DNA from: Limanda limanda
Taxonomy: Eukaryota; Chordata; Actinopteri; Pleuronectiformes; Pleuronectidae
DNA: 64,000 nt
Assembly (NCBI RefSeq): GCF_963576545.1
Contig: NC_083641.1
Coordinates: 18,422,523-18,486,522 of the forward strand
Direction of reading: 5' to 3'
Part shown: positions 59,649 to 64,000 of the stretch, one piece after another
Numbering within the stretch: position 1 is the first letter of the stretch
Layout of the letters: every line of letters starts with the position of its first letter
The notes under the pieces: model-generated
Told to the model about the DNA's origin: nothing
The model's database searches: none
The model's input: the letters and a program-made list of their open reading frames with translations, nothing else
Position numbers and translations under genes: made by a program

Positions 59649-62600
59649 TTAATCGTTCTTCTTCTCCCCCTTCGGTTTGTCTGTGAGGGTGGCCGCTGCG
59701 GGAGCATCGTCTTCTGCAGGATCGTCTTCTTCAGGATCATCCTCTGCGGCAGAATCCTCTACTGCGGGAGCATCGTCTGCTGTGGGATCACCTGCTTCAG
59801 AAGCACCTTCTACCACGGGAGCATCGTCTGCTGCAGGATCATCTGCTGCAGGAGCACCTTCTACTGCGGGAGCACCTTCTACTGCGGGAGCACCGTCTAC
59901 TGTCGGTGTCTTGTTTGGGTCGTGGTCTACTCCGCTGGTGCCAAACTCGTTGAACCTGTTGGGATCAACCCGGTAGATCCAGCGCTGGTAAAGGTAGACG
60001 AAGAATACCACATCTGCACGAAAAGGAAGGAAAGCAGTGTTAGTCAAATATTTAAATAACCATTTGTTATCAATTCATTTTCAAAATCAGATTGCATACA
60101 AAGACAAACGAGATGCCAGCTCCACAAAGGTGAAACCAAATCATCTTGATCACTACCTGGTGGCTGGCGGCAGTATAAGTAATACCTTTTACCTCCTCAT
60201 GTTAGTAGAAGAGACATTGGCCAAACTAAAACTTCAAAGTACATGAAGAACACATTTTTCATTTTTCTGTCATTTTAGGTAATTCTTTTCCTAGTGATTT
60301 ATATTCAAGTGTTCATATTTCAGATATGATTTAAATTACAAGATCATTACTGCACAGACTCCAAACTGCAAAGTGCAAGATGGCAGCATCTAGCCGTTAT
60401 ACTTTAGCAACATTTTTGTACAAAAAGGGTATGGTTAAAATGTGTTCCCCAAACTTACAACATGTGAGCTTTCACATTATTATACCAATAAGAAGTGCGG
60501 CCACTATTTATCTTATACACGAGATAATGACATACCAGTAAAAAGTTACAGACATTGCAGACTTATGGTGATTTGGACATTTGTTGTGAGACGACATGTA
60601 CGAGTGAGAACGGTTCTACATTTCTTCTGAAGTCAGTGATCTCAAGTCAAAACAGAAAGACCATAAAGGAGAACCGTCCAAATCTTTAAGGATAAATTGT
60701 GGGCCTTCTTTTACTCATTTTCAAACTACAAACTGAAAATGTTTCCTGAATGTGGCCAAAGGAACTTCAACTGGTTGATTATTTAACTTAAATGCAAAAC
60801 ATCAACGTCTGGTTCAGAGATGACGTACCATCTCTGAGGCATCCAATCCTGTACATCATGGGCATCTTGATGACGAAGGCAAACAGGTCATCAATAAAGG
60901 TATTCAGAGCCTTGTAGGTGAGCATCCTCCATGGGAGGTGGGCCACAGACTTCATTTTGTAGTTGATGAATAGCTGCGGCGTCATTGTAATGAAACCTAA
61001 AAAAAAACAGGGAAAAGAAAGGAGGTGGTTTGGTCATATGAAGACTTTTTACACCACAGGCAGTCAATGAGACATCAGGCAACATGGCTGGGAATCTAAT
61101 AATACACAGCACACTGGTAAAGGCTGTTGGGAATAGTACGTAACCATGATGCAAGTATGAAAACAGAAGCTGTGTGTAAATTCAACACTATAATAATCAG
61201 CTGTACCTTACAAAGCAAATAAACATGAACCAAATATAAAAATCAAAACACAGAGCAGATTTATTTTCTATATATAACACAAGAAATATAAGAAATTAAA
61301 TAATCATTAAAAAAAAATTGTTTAGTTAACTGTTCTTCATCGACTTCACTTAATGTAATATAGTCTTGTGTTGCATTATGCATGTTATCTATTGATCTAT
61401 TAGAAAACCTGGATTGCAAGTCTATGTATTATTGCGTCTATGTAAGATGCTTCTATCTTATATTGAATATGTTATGTGTATAAATGTATCACTTACCAAA
61501 GGTTAACAAGAAGCCATACAGCATGCTGAGCACCCACGAGTACCAGCCTTTGTGCTCTACGTACAATAAACTGTAGACAGCATAGCAGCCGAACAGAGGG
61601 TAGAGCAGCCATGAGAGGTACTTGAAGGCCATCTGTTCATTGGACAAGAGAAAAGGAGTCATCATTCAACTTTTTGCATAGAAAAAAACTGACCAATTAA
61701 AAATATATTATTTATTGTTTTGCTTGTATAAGACATGCTTGGGGTGTCTGGAATGAAATATATTCTCTTCCAATCATATCCTGAAAATAGCGATTTCTGA
61801 ATGTGTTGAGGATTGAACTTACGTCGTCATAGATTTTGGTTGAAGACTTCACGTATGTTGACTTGTCATTGAATGCAATTCTTGGGATTAACCCAAAGAT
61901 TTTATTCTCTCTGTCCAGCTAAGCAAAGAAGAAAAGTGTGGTTACTTGAATGATGCTTCAACAGCAGGAAGAAGAAATGTAATGTACAGATATAACAGGT
62001 TAGCATTTGGATTGAAAACAGGGAACAAATGACTGTTGGGTTAACATATAGCTTATTATCAATTCTTGTTTTTTATTCAAACTTAACTTCATCTGAACAG
62101 GTACTCTAATTAGTTATTTCTTTGTTGATTTGGGAGATCCCCAGTGACACAAACCGACTTAAGGTGTTTTATTAAAAAGGACAGAAGACAGGAGCTCAAG
62201 AGCTGTTCTGACTTACTTTGACGTCCATGACCTTGGTGATTTTCCAGAAGTCAATGAGAAGACCGATGAAGACGCTGACCTGCACCACGAAGTTGGTTTC
62301 GTTGTCGAGTATGTACAGCAGCACTACCAGGGACTGAAACACTCCAAATATGATGGACCGGACAGACAGACCTTCAAGAGACTGTCTGCTGTTCCAGAAC
62401 TGGATATCTGAGGAGGAGATGGTGGTGAGGTGACGTTAGGTGGATTGACAGACGCTGTACAATCTATTCTGAATACAGACTGGTTTGTCGTGATCTTACC
62501 GTTCTTGAAGGCAAGAAACTCAAAGATGCTGTGCACAATGGAGACAACAATGGTGATTCCAAGCAGGTATGGGTTGGTTTCCAAAAGGGCCACCTACACA

Positions 62601-63886
62601 AAGAGTGTTTTTAATCCCAAATTAGATGTAAGAAAGATTATCAGAAAGGTCACAGGCTTGACTGCGGCGATACCCATGTGATCTAAATACCTTAATAAGA
62701 GTCATTATTATTGCTTGTCTACTTGACAAGCCTAAACCTGTATCAATGAACCAACACATATTTTCTCTCTGTAACCCTGGACTTCATACCTTCACAGAGT
62801 CCTGGTCTTCATCAGACTGCTCAATAGTGTCCTCAGGCAGGAAGTTCCATGGTGAGCGAGCGTTCTGGGCAGCATACAGCTGCCAGCGCCACAAGGACAG
62901 TGGGCAGTAGTTGAGACGCAGCGGCAGCTTTGTCAGGGTCTCGTTGATGGAGTAGTAATCTTTCTGCAGGTTCCAGTAGTCGTTGAAGTACACGATGGGG
63001 TAGTAGTCGCCACTGACTGCATCAAACTTCACATCTAGTCATAGACGGGGTAGAAAAGTGGAAATGTCAAAAACTGTTTAATACAGAACTTCCTAAAAAG
63101 AAATTGCAAACATTTCCAGCATTTCGCAGTAATGACACAAAGGTCAGCGAGATGAACTTACGTTGGTCTAGAGGAGGTGGAACAGAGCCTTTGACCCAGG
63201 CTGTGTGGTCATCTACTATGTTGATGGTGAGGTTGGGATGCCAATGAGAAATAATCTCCACTGGACCGTGGCTCTCTGCTCGCTGTCAAACACATTTCAG
63301 AGTTTTCCTTTAGTTCCTGAAGAGCTTCGGTAGATACTTTTTCTAATATTGTAACTGGTAACATAAATTCTGGTTCCTTTGGTTGCCATTTCAAGGATAA
63401 GTTACAAAAGGTGTTTCTGTAAGATGTATTTGGCACTCAATGTCAAGTGAATGTCAACTTTCACTCTTACAAACTTTCTTGTGCAGTTAATTTGACAGCA
63501 ATAAGAGGTCACTTCAATTCAATGAGTGATTTATTGGCTGATTTATCAGTCTAGATCTACAGTGCACAAATAAAACAAAAATATACCAACCTTGATGACT
63601 TCAGGATCTGCTTCTGTTTCTCCTGTTAGCAAATTCTTGGTCTTCATAAACTTCCTTCGTTTGAATTTATTCAGCACTGACAGAGTAAAAATGTAAAAGG
63701 TTAACCCTCCGTACTGTTACTACAGCTTTTGTGTAAAATGTACATGTGTGTTTTGCACATGTGCTCACTTCTTGTTGAATGAACTGTTGCCAGTCTGCGA
63801 TACTGTGCCTTGCGTTTAGGGTCTGGGTGGAATCCACTTTTAGTGAAGTAGACGTGCATGAAAAGGGAACCGTTTTTCTGAACTGC
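59649..63886 (-). CDS. clptm1: CLPTM1, cleft lip and palate transmembrane protein 1 (5'-partial)
   Basis: Multi-pass ER/plasma-membrane protein; the family is linked to trafficking and retention of GABA-A receptors. Exons 5' to 3' on the minus strand: 63886-63769, 63676-63591, 63282-63162, 63034-62790, 62593-62500, 62407-62217, 61918-61823, 61632-61497, 60996-60829 and 60013-59649. They give 539 residues plus TAA. Strong matches include HVYFTKSGFHPDP, TKNLLTGETEADPEVIKRAE, HWHPNLTINIVDDHTAWVKG, FDAVSGDYYP, PLSLWRWQLYAAQ, the TM-rich block LLETNPYLLGITIVVSIVHS to QSLVVLLYILDNETNFV, DKSTYVKSSTKIYDD, and the C-terminal core MTPQLFINYKMKSVAHLPWR to DVVFFVYLYQRWIYRVDPNR. The tail is acidic, Ala/Asp/Glu/Pro-rich and internally repetitive, ending KGEKKND. 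The N-terminal exons lie right of the window. Confidence 0.97.
59690..59905 (-). repeat. clptm1: Imperfect coding minisatellite in CLPTM1 tail
   Basis: Tandem 18-30 bp units encode variants of GAPAVEG, GAPAADDPAADDAPVVEG and ADDAPAVED. This is why long open frames also appear on the opposite strand here (59677-59976). Confidence 0.85.
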
Positions 63887-64000
63887 CTGCAAGCAAATGC
63901 AACACAAGGTAAAAATATTAATTTCAAGTAAATGCACATAAAATACCTAATAAGTTCCTGTCTAACACCTGTTTCTTTGCACCATTTAACTACTGTCTGA

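Noticed and set aside
59677..59976. 99-codon plus-strand Ser/Ala-rich frame
   Set aside because: Antisense shadow of the repetitive CLPTM1 tail exon.

Overview
This is a vertebrate nuclear genome window, most probably from a percomorph teleost. Genes are split into short exons with GT/AG introns. One locus has the fish-type FISNA-NACHT NLR architecture, and the spacers are packed with fish-type DNA transposons, LINE tails and an LTR.

Layout. (1) 1-12.4 kb, + strand: the 3' two-thirds of PPP1R37 (PP1 regulatory subunit 37). Its N-terminal exons lie off the left edge and its 3'UTR is long. (2) 12.9-29.0 kb: an accessory island bounded by two same-orientation copies of a ~1.8 kb repeat carrying L1-like reverse-transcriptase remnants. 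Between them lie a MITE, a complete non-autonomous hAT element holding an 18S rRNA 3'-end fragment, a RING/FISNA/NACHT/LRR NLR gene that is frame-broken, a solo LTR inside that NLR, a minisatellite and a truncated NLR LRR exon. (3) 30.3-37.9 kb, +: a divergent SLC30 (ZnT)-like transporter gene. (4) 38.9-39.1 kb, +: a selenocysteine tRNA gene with its own external promoter. (5) 39.6-42.9 kb, +: MRPL28. (6) 42.9-48 kb: gene-free, repeat-rich DNA. (7) 48.0-57.2 kb, -: RELB, complete in 11 coding exons (573 aa). (8) 57.4-57.8 kb: LINE 3' tail. (9) 59.6-64 kb, -: CLPTM1, its last ten coding exons, running off the right edge.

PPP1R37, RELB, CLPTM1 and the tRNA-Sec gene all belong to the human 19q13.3 neighbourhood, so this is an old conserved synteny block into which an NLR plus transposon island has been inserted. 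The genes are not an operon and have unrelated jobs: PP1 control, innate sensing, metal transport, selenoprotein decoding, mitochondrial translation, non-canonical NF-kB, and a membrane protein. Exon borders were read from splice dinucleotides and reading-frame continuity. The summed coding exons of PPP1R37 (visible part), the SLC30-like gene, MRPL28, RELB and CLPTM1 (visible part) are each an exact multiple of three.
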